Shown here in pieces: positions 27,247-35,850 of a DNA stretch of 64,000 nt. Position 1 is the stretch's first letter, and each line of letters starts with the position of its first letter. The notes under the pieces were generated by a model that searched no databases, was not told the DNA's origin, and saw only the letters and a list, made by a program, of their open reading frames with translations. The stretch is from Endozoicomonas_A sp049275935 (lineage in GTDB: Bacteria > Pseudomonadota > Gammaproteobacteria > Pseudomonadales > Endozoicomonadaceae), in assembly GCF_049275935.1 (NCBI RefSeq), contig NZ_CP184830.1, positions 5,704,001-5,768,000 on the forward strand. The letters run 5' to 3'. The position numbers were made by a program, and so were the translations under genes.

Positions 27247-28146
27247 ATGCAGCTCTTCAAATCACTCGCTGGCTTACTCACCAAATGGCTCATGCAACAG
27301 CCTGAAGACAACAACCGACCTCTCTGTGATTTCGAAAGAATCCGCCATGAGCTTAAGCCCTGCGATGTAGTGCTCGTTGAAGGTAAATCTCGAGTCAGCA
27401 ATGTCATCAAACAGATCACCCAGAGCCCCTGGTCCCATGCCATGCTTTATGTTGGCCGCCTGCATGATATAGAAGACGACCGTATTCGACAGACCGTTAA
27501 AGAGTCTTATGACGGCTCTCCGGATGATCAACTTATCATTGAGAGTGAGCTTGGATTTGGAACAGTCGTACACCCTTTAAGCCGCTATGAAGGTGAACAC
27601 CTGAGAATTTGTCGACCCAATGGATTAAACTATTCCGACAGCCAGCAGGTCATTCACTATGCTGTCAGCCGTTTGGGTCTTGATTACAACGTGCGCCATA
27701 TATTGGACCTGGCCCGCTTTTTCTTCCCTTATTCCATAATGCCCAGGCGCTGGCGTTCCACTTTATTTCAACATTCACCCGGAGATGAAACCAAAACTGT
27801 TTGCTCCAGTATGATTGCCGAGGCATTCAGTTTTATTCACTTCCCGATTTTGCCTCTAGTGAAAATGAATGGAGAAAATGGTGTTCAGCTGTTTCAGCGC
27901 AATCCCAAACTCTGCACACCCAGTGACTTTGACTACTCTCCCTATTTCCAGATCATTAAATACCCCTTTCTCGATTATACCCACCATTCGGACTACAAAC
28001 TGCTTCCCTGGCATGGCCATGGCGCTCTGGAAGGTAAGGAAGGAGATCTTTATATCACCCCTGATGAGGTGAAAGAACTGCAGCAGATAGGATTAAACAG
28101 TGGCTCAGGCTCAGAGACTCTGGACAACAGAAACACTTTGAACTGA
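27247..28146 (+). CDS. YiiX/YebB-like permuted papain (NlpC/P60-type) protein
   Basis: The order of motifs is that of circularly permuted papain-like enzymes (DUF830/C92): LKPCDVVLVEGKSRVSNVIK first, the catalytic His in SPWSHAMLYVG, an acidic segment (DDQLIIESELGFGTVVHPLS), then the catalytic Cys in TKTVCSSMIAEAF. Relatives act on amide or thioester bonds of lipids or peptidoglycan; the substrate here is unknown. I prefer ATG 27247 (preceded by AGGGAAAAACA) to ATG 27208. There is no signal peptide, though an amphipathic N-terminal helix (FKSLAGLLTKWLM) could bind membranes. Confidence 0.8.
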   Translation: MQLFKSLAGLLTKWLMQQPEDNNRPLCDFERIRHELKPCDVVLVEGKSRVSNVIKQITQSPWSHAMLYVGRLHDIEDDRIRQTVKESYDGSPDDQLIIESELGFGTVVHPLSRYEGEHLRICRPNGLNYSDSQQVIHYAVSRLGLDYNVRHILDLARFFFPYSIMPRRWRSTLFQHSPGDETKTVCSSMIAEAFSFIHFPILPLVKMNGENGVQLFQRNPKLCTPSDFDYSPYFQIIKYPFLDYTHHSDYKLLPWHGHGALEGKEGDLYITPDEVKELQQIGLNSGSGSETLDNRNTLN

Positions 28147-28454
28147 CGCCTGGTGAATAAACTGAGAGGCATCAAATCATTCAAGAGTAATAAAAAAGCT
28201 GATTATTCAGAATTGATCTTATAGCTCAGTGGACGCGAGAAGAATCTGCACCATAATTACTTCTACTGATCCGGTCGACTTCCCCCTACGATCAATCAGT
28301 CTGGGCTGCTGACTTAAGTGGCCTTGATACTTGCATTGTGTACCTATGTTTCACTCCTAAAATGGTCTTAGCCCGCGTACTCTTCCCCCAGAGTCGCGGG
28401 TTTCTTTTTGCCTGAAACTCTTGTGTAGCAAGGGCTTTTTACGCCGTTGCGACC
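28147..28454. other. Gap with no gene
   Basis: No coding signal on either strand. It leads into a decayed Fic-like gene and is probably degraded as well. Confidence 0.4.
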
Positions 28455-28770
28455 TTCCATCCGTGATGCCATTGCTGAGCCGATGGCTTTTTTGCCCGTA
28501 GAAACCATCATTCGTGACCAACAAAATACCCATTATCAAGCATTGCGTCAGGCCGACGATGCCGGCGACTCAACACCATATTATCGCCTTCATACTTAAA
28601 AGCGATTGAGCAGACTCTCAACGAAGCACTTGCCAGTGAACCCATCCATTTCAGCGACCAAGTAAACCGTCAAGTAAAAAGTCTTCTTCAGCTTCTTCTG
28701 ACTGACCCTGACGAACCTTTCAAATTTCCAGTATTCCTTGGAATAGCGGTACTCGTGAAGATTTCAGGGT
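28455..28770 (+). pseudogene. C-terminal remnant of a Fic/DOC family gene
   Basis: Three plus-strand frames together give PVETIIRDQQNTHYQALRQA, DDAGDSTP, then after a shift IIAFILK, and after another shift AIEQTLNEALASEPIHFSDQ followed by VNRQVKSLLQLLLTDPDEPF. In intact Fic proteins of this type these follow the HPFxDGNGR motif as one piece (...YY.AL..AD..GD..PFI.F.L.AI...L). The catalytic part is gone and at least two frameshifts are present. Confidence 0.55.
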
Positions 28771-28915
28771 AATTGACTAAGGTACTATGGTTCTGATCAT
28801 CCGGCCTCAGTCTGGGCAGCCCTCACCAAACCCGTGAGTCAGTTGAAAACGAAGGTTTATGGAAACGAAGGTTTATGGATGTCATGCAGGTAGCACTGCA
28901 GGTAGCAGATAAATA

Positions 28916-29323
28916 TTACAAAAGAGACTGTATATGAAGAGTAATCCTTTGAATATCACGATAAAACTTATTCTTTATAATGGCTTCAAGAATATTGCGA
29001 TTGACGTCAAGATAGTCATGCACTAGTACATTTCGAAAACCGATCATCTTCATCGCTGTGTCGTAATCCTGTCGAGTTAAAGCGTTCCGCTTCTCTAAAC
29101 CATCGATTGCCGCCCGGGATTTTGTGACTTTAACTCCGAATTTTTCCTGATAAACATATCGGGATAAGCCAATCAGCGACTCAATCAGAATTTGTAATGC
29201 TCTCTGGGCAGCCAGCATGTCCCTGGCTCTCCAGCTGCCAAGATCATCATGAAGCTCATCAAGAATAAGTATCATCTCCTGCTGAACATTCTCAATTTCC
29301 TGTTCGTACGCTTTATCGTTCAT
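28916..29323 (-). CDS. hepT: HepT-like HEPN ribonuclease toxin (DUF86)
   Basis: HEPN RNases of the MNT/HEPN toxin-antitoxin modules cleave RNA. ATG 29323 gives a 135-residue protein beginning MNDKAYEQEIENVQQEMILI. The catalytic motif R-x4-6-H is present as FRNVLVHDY, with the conserved Tyr that the partner nucleotidyltransferase modifies. The preceding helices (RALQILIESLIGLSRYVYQE) match DUF86. The start overlaps the end of the antitoxin gene by 11 bp, so the two are translationally coupled. Residues are intact, so the toxin is likely active. Confidence 0.88.
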   Translation of the reverse strand: MNDKAYEQEIENVQQEMILILDELHDDLGSWRARDMLAAQRALQILIESLIGLSRYVYQEKFGVKVTKSRAAIDGLEKRNALTRQDYDTAMKMIGFRNVLVHDYLDVNRNILEAIIKNKFYRDIQRITLHIQSLL

Positions 29324-29690
29324 AGTCTTTTTCCCAGGCAGAAATAATGGCATGCTCAAGACGGCGAACGGCCGGAACATAGCGGTCAAACAGTTTCATA
29401 CCCTGAATAATATTCCATTGCAGAGGCACAGGTACCTCTCGAAGATCAACAACACTGAGTTCAAGCTCGGGGTACAGCCGCTCTAGCTCGGCTTCCATCA
29501 TTTGTGGCCGGACGGCACGTTCCAGAAGATCGGTTTCATAATCTGTATAAATAACAGCAAGATCCCAGTCGCTGTCGTCCCTGGCATTCCCTTTTGCCCG
29601 TGAACCGTATAGATAGATGGCATCAATTGCACTGAAATGTCGCATTGCATCAACCAGACCATCCGGAAGCTGACATGTTGAAGGGCTCAA
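29313..29690 (-). CDS. mntA: MNT nucleotidyltransferase antitoxin
   Basis: A minimal nucleotidyltransferase that inactivates HepT by adding AMP to its RxxxxHxY tyrosine (type VII toxin-antitoxin). The signature GSRAKGNARDDSDWDLAVI has the G-S-x10-D-x-D pattern with both acidic residues. It begins at TTG 29690, with AGGA 7 bases upstream; the first ATG (29645) would remove the first helix. The 125-residue length and the order antitoxin-toxin are standard. Downstream acidic residue (LELSVVDLREV) completes the active site. Confidence 0.88.
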   Translation of the reverse strand: MSPSTCQLPDGLVDAMRHFSAIDAIYLYGSRAKGNARDDSDWDLAVIYTDYETDLLERAVRPQMMEAELERLYPELELSVVDLREVPVPLQWNIIQGMKLFDRYVPAVRRLEHAIISAWEKDYER

Positions 29691-29841
29691 TAGAATGTCC
29701 TGCAGATAGTGTCTAAAAAAGTATTACTAAGGGTTATCATTTCATCTGGCCAGTTATTTTTCCATAGTCATCCTGCCTCAAAATATCCATCATGAGCCAA
29801 ACCTCCCAGACTGACAGCCAATGTGGCTAAAAACAAAGGTT

Positions 29842-30002
29842 ATACCAATCGTGCTTGCTAACTGCCATGATGAGCATGGAGATTTGAGCCTTGAGACAAG
29901 GCGGCGTGAGGAGTCATAGCCTTAACTATGGCGACGATCGCCAACGCAGGATTAAGGCTCAAATCTTCAGCGCAATAGGAAGTTAGAAAGTTCGATTGGT
30001 AT
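29842..30002. repeat. MITE-like 161-bp inverted-repeat element
   Basis: ATACCAATCG at 29842-29851 is matched by CGATTGGTAT at 29993-30002. Inside, CTAACT/AGTTAG and GATTTGAGCCTT/AAGGCTCAAATC pair as well, so most of the element can fold into one long hairpin. There is no coding capacity. The design fits a miniature transposable element or an ERIC-like repeat. Confidence 0.75.
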
Positions 30003-30041
30003 CCCCCATCACTTTGGGCACCCTCTGAATTTTCAGAAGTT

Positions 30042-32165
30042 TTATGACCCCATCAGAGGGTCTGAAACGCCATGAGTGCCATTTTCAACCCTGCCACAAT
30101 AACGTCTGAACGTGTCACTTCCTTCAACACTGACTTCCAGCTCATACCAGTTGGATGCAGGCTTGATAAACTGCTCAACAGACGATTTTTCACCGGCTGC
30201 CAGAGTGACAGTCTTTTGATTACCTGGCTCGTAGGCTGAGAAGTCTACAGTTACACGCTTCTCTGTATCTGCAAGATTTTCCAGCTTGACAAGAACCGAC
30301 GGCGTTTCCTTGTTAACTCCATAACATACGGAGACTTCCTGGTTATGTTCCTGCTCGCAGGTTCCCTTAAACTGACGATGAAAACCGTTAGCAGAGAGCA
30401 CCCACAAGTCATACTTATTGTCGAGAGATGTCGGCCATGTAGCCCGTACGGTATCTCCGGCTCCAATGACAAAACGCTTAGGTATCTCTTCCAGATTCAG
30501 TTGATCATAGACATGAATCACCGCGCCCTGCTGTCCACTGTTGGTCATAGTCAGAACAACGGAATACTGATCAATATCGACCAAAGCGTTGACGTGCAGC
30601 TCATAAGGAAGAGCTCTTGAAGGCCGGATACCTGCATCCGCAGCGGGCGGTAGCTGGTCATCTTCAGCCGGAGGATTAATCTGTGGCAATAGTTGTTGGA
30701 AGAATCTTATGGTATCAGCCTCGGACTTAGTCATTTCCGGTAGCGATGGCAATGGCTCGTCATTAGGGTTTTCAAAATTAAACGCCGATAATAAATTACC
30801 GCAAACCGCACGGCGAAAAGGCGTAATATTCTCTTCGATCACTCCAAAACGCTTCTCCAGAAACTGTAACACCGACGTATGATCGAACACCTGTGAGTTC
30901 ACCCAGCCTCCCCGGCTCCACGGAGAAACAATCAATGCCGGAACTCTTGGACCCGGACCATAAGCCTGATTTTCAGTATGATACTCTCCGGTTGTATCAA
31001 CAGTACTTTCACCATGAAAAGCTCCCTCACTCAGGGAAGGCGGGCAAGGTGGAGGCATATGATCAAAGAAACCATCATTTTCATCAAAATTGATAATCAG
31101 GACTGTTTTACTCCAGGTGTCCGGGTCACTGGTTAATGCATCCAGAACTTCCTGTGTATACCAGCCTCCCTGTACCGGTGACGAAGGTCCCGGGTGCTCG
31201 GAATAAGTTGCTGGCGCAATAATCCATGACACTTGTGGCAAAGTTTTGTTTTCAATATCACTTTTAAGACTTTCCAAAAAGCCACCGTCAGCCATGGTAT
31301 TGGCGACGCCTTTCAGCAAAGGGCTTATGTTGTCATCGTCTTCTGACCATTCGGGATAAGGCTTACCATTGGATTGATTGCCTTTTGATTCATTGGCTTC
31401 CCGGTACTGTCTAAAACCGGCCAGAGGGTTGTCTGTAAAATTATCAGGTAAGTTCTGATAAATCCTCCAACTGACACCCGCCTGCTCCAGACGCTCGGGA
31501 TAGGTTGTCCATGTATACCCTTCACTGGACGAGCCCAGACTATCATAATCATTAAAAATGGCAGGTGGGTTAGGGTCCAGTTCGTGATGATTGATACCCG
31601 TCCAATGATACAGCCGGTTAGGGTTAGTTCCCCCATGGAATGAGCAGTAGTATTCATCACAGACAGTAAAAGCATCGGCCAGGGCAAATTGAAAAGGTAA
31701 TTCAGCCTCTGTGTAGTAACCCATCGACTGATCTTCTTTATAGGTTGGCCAATCGCTCATGCGCCCGTGATCCCAGGCTTCATGGGCATCCGGAAAAGTG
31801 TGTGGCGTACCATTCACCCGCTGGGCATTACCCTGTTCCGCATCCAGATGATAGGGATAAATAAAGCGTTCATTATTTCGTTGCTTATATTTTTGCTTCC
31901 AGACATTGCCATACACCGTAGGAACAGGATGGCGATCAGCAAAACCACGAACCCCTGCCAAGGTTCCAAAATAGTGGTCAAAAGCCCGGTTTTCCTGCAT
32001 CAATATAACCACATGCTCGACATCATTGATGTTGCCATGGACATTATTTGCCGGAATGGATAAAGCCTTCACAATTGAAGGTGGAAGCAACCCTGATGCT
32101 GTCACTCCAGTTAAACCGATACCTGACGCTTTTAAAAATTTACGACGACTCAACGCTTTTTTCAT
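30042..32165 (-). CDS. Exported phosphocholine-specific phospholipase C
   Basis: Hydrolyses phosphatidylcholine to diacylglycerol and phosphocholine outside the cell. The N-terminus carries a Tat signal (SRRKFLKASGIGLTGVTASG). The phosphoesterase core begins with VEHVVILMQENRAFDHYFGT and continues with FHGGTNPNRLYHWTG, IINFDENDGFFDHMPPPCPP and GPRVPALIVSPWSRGG; these hold the metal and nucleophile residues of the acid-phosphatase-like PLC family. Two C-terminal DUF756 domains (PYELHVNALVDIDQYSVVLT...) complete it. At 707 residues it is close to PlcN and PlcH of Pseudomonas aeruginosa. A tiny lipoprotein gene lies 24 bp upstream in the same operon. Confidence 0.95.
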   Translation of the reverse strand: MKKALSRRKFLKASGIGLTGVTASGLLPPSIVKALSIPANNVHGNINDVEHVVILMQENRAFDHYFGTLAGVRGFADRHPVPTVYGNVWKQKYKQRNNERFIYPYHLDAEQGNAQRVNGTPHTFPDAHEAWDHGRMSDWPTYKEDQSMGYYTEAELPFQFALADAFTVCDEYYCSFHGGTNPNRLYHWTGINHHELDPNPPAIFNDYDSLGSSSEGYTWTTYPERLEQAGVSWRIYQNLPDNFTDNPLAGFRQYREANESKGNQSNGKPYPEWSEDDDNISPLLKGVANTMADGGFLESLKSDIENKTLPQVSWIIAPATYSEHPGPSSPVQGGWYTQEVLDALTSDPDTWSKTVLIINFDENDGFFDHMPPPCPPSLSEGAFHGESTVDTTGEYHTENQAYGPGPRVPALIVSPWSRGGWVNSQVFDHTSVLQFLEKRFGVIEENITPFRRAVCGNLLSAFNFENPNDEPLPSLPEMTKSEADTIRFFQQLLPQINPPAEDDQLPPAADAGIRPSRALPYELHVNALVDIDQYSVVLTMTNSGQQGAVIHVYDQLNLEEIPKRFVIGAGDTVRATWPTSLDNKYDLWVLSANGFHRQFKGTCEQEHNQEVSVCYGVNKETPSVLVKLENLADTEKRVTVDFSAYEPGNQKTVTLAAGEKSSVEQFIKPASNWYELEVSVEGSDTFRRYCGRVENGTHGVSDPLMGS

Positions 32166-32188
32166 AATTAGCTGATTGCCTTTACTAT

Positions 32189-32311
32189 TTATTCAACTGG
32201 GCAGTGGTATTCACTGGTATTATTGTCACCATTGGCGGTTTCTGTTTCATCGTCACAGCCACTCAGCAATAGTGAAAAAACAATCAGTGGTATAAAACTC
32301 AGAACTCTCAC
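32189..32311 (-). CDS. 40-residue lipoprotein upstream of phospholipase C
   Basis: A GTG start at 32311 with GGGAG four bases upstream opens a 40-codon frame: a hydrophobic leader (VLSFIPLIVFSLLLSGC) with lipobox L-L-S-G-C, then a short acidic tail (DDETETANGDNNTSEYHC) ending PVE. The mature peptide would be about 22 residues anchored by the Cys lipid. The next residue after Cys is Asp, which in enteric bacteria favours inner-membrane retention. It ends 24 bp before the phospholipase gene and probably shares its transcript. Its role may be helper or immunity-like for the lipase; that is speculation. Confidence 0.65.
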   Translation of the reverse strand: MRVLSFIPLIVFSLLLSGCDDETETANGDNNTSEYHCPVE

Positions 32312-32536
32312 AAGGACTCCCGTTTGTTATGGGTTATTTTGCGAGCACAGGGTATGTAAGAAATAAGACACAGTGATGTTACAAGGGTGTCAGTTTCATG
32401 ATGAATTGGTGACAGCTGTTGGTCCTTCCTTTAATGCCTTTAGCTTGTGATTGCCCTTTATTTTTTATTTTCCGATCAAGGTTGTCTGCAGAACCATTTT
32501 GAGCGTCTATAGTTATCGTTTGTTATAAACCAGCAG

Positions 32537-33352
32537 GTGTTTCTGGTGCGACAAACTGTTATTTTTCTGATTGTTATGACAACGGTTCGAGCGGTTATGG
32601 CGCAGGCACCGGCAGATTTGTTCCCTGAGTATCTGTGGATCGTTGACCATGATTACCACGCTACTGCTAATTACAGGAATGCAGGTTACCTCAGCTACGT
32701 GAAGTCATTTAAAGGTAAAGCCAAGCAAAATTTCTTCTTATCATCGCTGAATATTCTTGTTCATCCGCCCGAAATCAAAGGTACTACCTCTGTTGTCTCT
32801 GTTGGCCTGCCCGGTACCTCGGTTACTTACCGATTTGATGCTGTTCCAATGGTATGGTTTCCCCCTGAGTCTCTGGAAAAAGCCTCGTTCAGCTGGTCTG
32901 CAGATGGACAGTCTCTTTTTGTCAAACGAACAGTATCGGAGCGTACATCGGACAAACCTATTATCAGGATTGAATTTGAATATTCAGGCTGTCTCAGCAG
33001 CGTCTTCACTAAAGATGTTTTGAAGCATCTGTTTACAAGGTATAACAGTATCAACCCTGAACTCTTCAATTTTGTTGCCTTTCCGGCTACCGGTCAAACG
33101 CTTGGTGAAAGGCGCGCTGGTAAAAGAGCTGCTATATTCGTCGGTGACTTTAGGGAAGAGGCAGTCTCTGGCTGTTCTGCAGCCGCTGTATCTCAACACG
33201 CGCCTGATGCCGTTGACCCATTGCATTCAGATTACAAGCCTGACCACTCAGACAAACTGTCGCCTTTGGATAATACCCCAAAAGTAAAAAATTCCTCTTC
33301 GGAACAGAAGCACGAACTGCCAAAAAAAACACACTCCGCTTTCTCCAATTGA
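32537..33352 (+). CDS. Unrecognised exported protein
   Basis: A 271-residue protein with a GTG start (32537; a second GTG three codons later is equally possible). A signal peptide (TVIFLIVMTTVRAVMA) is followed by PADLFPEYLWIVDHDYHATA. The middle is rich in beta-strand-like segments (GTTSVVSVGLPGTSVTYRFD; KPIIRIEFEYSGC) and the last 60 residues are polar and probably disordered. I recognise no family. It is divergent from the phospholipase operon and convergent with cobB. Likely periplasmic or secreted. Confidence 0.65.
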   Translation: MFLVRQTVIFLIVMTTVRAVMAQAPADLFPEYLWIVDHDYHATANYRNAGYLSYVKSFKGKAKQNFFLSSLNILVHPPEIKGTTSVVSVGLPGTSVTYRFDAVPMVWFPPESLEKASFSWSADGQSLFVKRTVSERTSDKPIIRIEFEYSGCLSSVFTKDVLKHLFTRYNSINPELFNFVAFPATGQTLGERRAGKRAAIFVGDFREEAVSGCSAAAVSQHAPDAVDPLHSDYKPDHSDKLSPLDNTPKVKNSSSEQKHELPKKTHSAFSN

Positions 33353-33411
33353 GAAGAAGCATAACATGCAGGGCATCGAAAAATTTGAGATAGGATAATA
33401 TTGCCGTACAT

Positions 33412-34140
33412 CTATTCCAGCAAAGTATTAAAGAATTCAGGAACCAATTCAGTAGCAGGACCGCTTAGACTTCGATCAAACCGGGAGGCGTTGGAGCCGG
33501 GCTCAAGATTCAACTCTACAGTTTCGGCACCCGCAGCTTTGGCTTCTTCAAAAAAGCCAGCAGCCGGATAAACATTACCTGAAGTTCCGATGGATACAAA
33601 AAGATCACACTGCGACAAAGCTTTGTAGATACGATCCATCTCCAGGGGCATTTCACCAAACCAGACGATATGAGGCCGCAAATTGCCCGCCATTTGACAA
33701 CAGGGGCAGAGTGTTTCGGTAGTCAGATCCTCATACCACTCGAAAACCTGCTCTGTATCCTGACAACTCGCTTTATAAAGCTCACCATGCATGTGAATCA
33801 GGTTCTGACTGCCCGCCCGGGAATGCAGATCATCCACGTTTTGGGTTACCAGCAGAAACTCACCATCAAAAGACTTTTCAAAGTCTGAAAGAGCCTTATG
33901 AGCAGCATTACAAACCACTTCACTCAGTCGTTGTCGCCTGTCATTATAGAAAGCCTGCACCAGGGCCGGATTGCGATAATAACCTTCCGGCGTGGCGACA
34001 TCTTCAATCGAATGGTTTTCCCAAAGGCCATCACTGCCCCTGAAGGTTCGAATACCCGACTCGGCAGAAATACCGGCACCAGTCAGAACTACAATGGATG
34101 GATAATTGAGCATGAGCCTTTGATCTGTAGTAAGTTGCAT
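33412..34140 (-). CDS. cobB: NAD-dependent protein deacylase (sirtuin, class III)
   Basis: Removes acyl groups from lysines using NAD. The Rossmann motif GAGISAESGIRTFRG lies at about residues 21-35. Y and R in AFYNDRR are the pair that favours succinyl/malonyl substrates. TQNVDDLHSRAG and the catalytic His in HMHGEL follow. Zinc-site cysteines are seen in YKASC and CPCC. The end SIGTSGNVYPAAGF and ELNLEP are family blocks. The 242-residue length fits bacterial CobB. No operon partner is evident: the next gene upstream starts 58 bp away in the same direction but is unrelated. Confidence 0.95.
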   Translation of the reverse strand: MQLTTDQRLMLNYPSIVVLTGAGISAESGIRTFRGSDGLWENHSIEDVATPEGYYRNPALVQAFYNDRRQRLSEVVCNAAHKALSDFEKSFDGEFLLVTQNVDDLHSRAGSQNLIHMHGELYKASCQDTEQVFEWYEDLTTETLCPCCQMAGNLRPHIVWFGEMPLEMDRIYKALSQCDLFVSIGTSGNVYPAAGFFEEAKAAGAETVELNLEPGSNASRFDRSLSGPATELVPEFFNTLLE

Positions 34141-34197
34141 TTTATTTTGCCAGAAGCCTGAACAACTATTGCCTTCAGACTTCTGACCTGAACGGTA

Positions 34198-35598
34198 TTA
34201 TCGAGTGTATACCGAGGTATATGTATACGTTTTCTTGCTTTTTGCGGGAACTTTGACTTTGATGGTGTCAGTCTGCTCCAGAGTACCGCCTTTCACATCT
34301 TCCAACTTAATCAGAGAATGATCGCGATCTGTCATCATCAAGGTCACCTCTTCATCACTGTCATTGAATACGACGGCCTGCCAGCGACTGATCAGCTCCT
34401 TCTCGCGCTGCTGACTGTCAACACGCTTTCTCTCAACCCTCACAGTCAGAGCTTCGCCCATAGCAAGATGGGCATAATCCCCTTTGGTGGTCTGGGGAAT
34501 CATGGCATTACCACTGATAATCACAGTGCCGTCGCCGGTAGATTCAAGAATTCTCACCTCACCTGCAGGAAGATCGCGCCCTGCCTTAAAGCGATAATTC
34601 AGTCTGGGTCTTTGCAGATCTGAACCTCTGCCCGAATATGAACGTCCATTGACATCCAGCTGATAGTAATGATCGAGTGCTATCTGATCTTCCTTGTAGA
34701 GCGTCATCTGTTGCCAGGAGAACGGGGTCAGTTTCGTTTGATCCTTCGGCAAGGGTATGACCATGACTTCACCCACCCGCTGATTTTCCTGACCGGGCAT
34801 GGGACTGGCAGCATTCGCCCTCACCATTTTATGGGCATAGCCCACGTTGGGTCGCCCCATATCACCGGCCACCAGCTTGATATCTGCGTTGTTGTAATCG
34901 GTTTCTGTGTTGTTGTTTAACAGCGCCGTCAGCTCAATACGAGCCTTTCCATCATCATCAAGAGTCATTCGATAATGGCTTGAATAGCGAATGGAAGGCG
35001 TGATGTAAGAAAGACGTAACTGGTCGGTACCTTCCAGATCCGGGAAGCGTGCTATCAGACGAGTCTGATAGTCTTTTTCCAGAAAAACCTGTTCGCGCGA
35101 AGCCAGCCTGATACCCTGCGGATCGTTCCAGTCCACCAGGTATTGTCGACCATTACTGCCCTGGACCAGACCCATTCCACTGTCATAGGAGAGCAACACA
35201 CCCTGTACCGGAACGTTCAGCCCTCCCCCTACGAGTTCAACCGACTTGCCGACCAACCTGTTGTATAGATGATCCCGGTCCAGCCCACCTCTGTGCCAAG
35301 TGAGGCTATCGGGCACCAGACCTTGTTTGTCTTTGATGTATTCCAGCTCAAGGCTGTCATCTTCCCAATCATCGGCCATGCCTTCGACGACCAGGCTCCC
35401 ATCCGATCCGGGAAGCACTTTGAACTGCTGACGAACCAGGGTTTTGTCCGGGTAAAGCGTTAAATGAGTACTGTTGGCGTGACTGACTTCCACTCTTCCT
35501 GCCTGTTCATCTTCATCTGCCGTTACCATACTGGCAGCCATGCCAGTAAGAACAATAGAGCTAATCAGTATTCCGGTCAGTTTGAGTCTGGTTCTCAT
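34198..35598 (-). CDS. DUF4139 domain protein, exported
   Basis: A 466-residue protein with a signal peptide (LKLTGILISSIVLTGMAASM). The N-terminal part has LTLYPDKTLVRQQFKVLPG, typical of DUF4140/4139 proteins, and the main domain has LRLSYITPSIRYSSHYRMTL, ELTALLNNNTETDYNNADIK and KLVAGDM, with the C-terminal ETVTVKVPAKSKKTYTYT-like end (TIKVKVPAKSKKTYTYTSVY). The family is predicted to be envelope-located and of unknown function. It is followed closely by cobB on the same strand. Confidence 0.85.
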   Translation of the reverse strand: MRTRLKLTGILISSIVLTGMAASMVTADEDEQAGRVEVSHANSTHLTLYPDKTLVRQQFKVLPGSDGSLVVEGMADDWEDDSLELEYIKDKQGLVPDSLTWHRGGLDRDHLYNRLVGKSVELVGGGLNVPVQGVLLSYDSGMGLVQGSNGRQYLVDWNDPQGIRLASREQVFLEKDYQTRLIARFPDLEGTDQLRLSYITPSIRYSSHYRMTLDDDGKARIELTALLNNNTETDYNNADIKLVAGDMGRPNVGYAHKMVRANAASPMPGQENQRVGEVMVIPLPKDQTKLTPFSWQQMTLYKEDQIALDHYYQLDVNGRSYSGRGSDLQRPRLNYRFKAGRDLPAGEVRILESTGDGTVIISGNAMIPQTTKGDYAHLAMGEALTVRVERKRVDSQQREKELISRWQAVVFNDSDEEVTLMMTDRDHSLIKLEDVKGGTLEQTDTIKVKVPAKSKKTYTYTSVYTR

Positions 35599-35850
35599 TA
35601 TGACTTTCTCCCTTTAATGAGATACTGAGGACTGATTGAGTCTACCTTTATACATAACTCAATGACCAGCCCGGATAATGATGTAAAGCTTTTGAAGAAC
35701 ATGCCCGTAAAATAGACCATAAATCAACTGAACGTTTGCTCGGGTATGACTCAATAATATCATCCAGTGCAGCCGAATAACGGGATACATTAACTCTTCT
35801 TATGTCCCGGGCTGGAAAGGTGGTGCCCCCACTTCATCAGGCTTCCAAGA

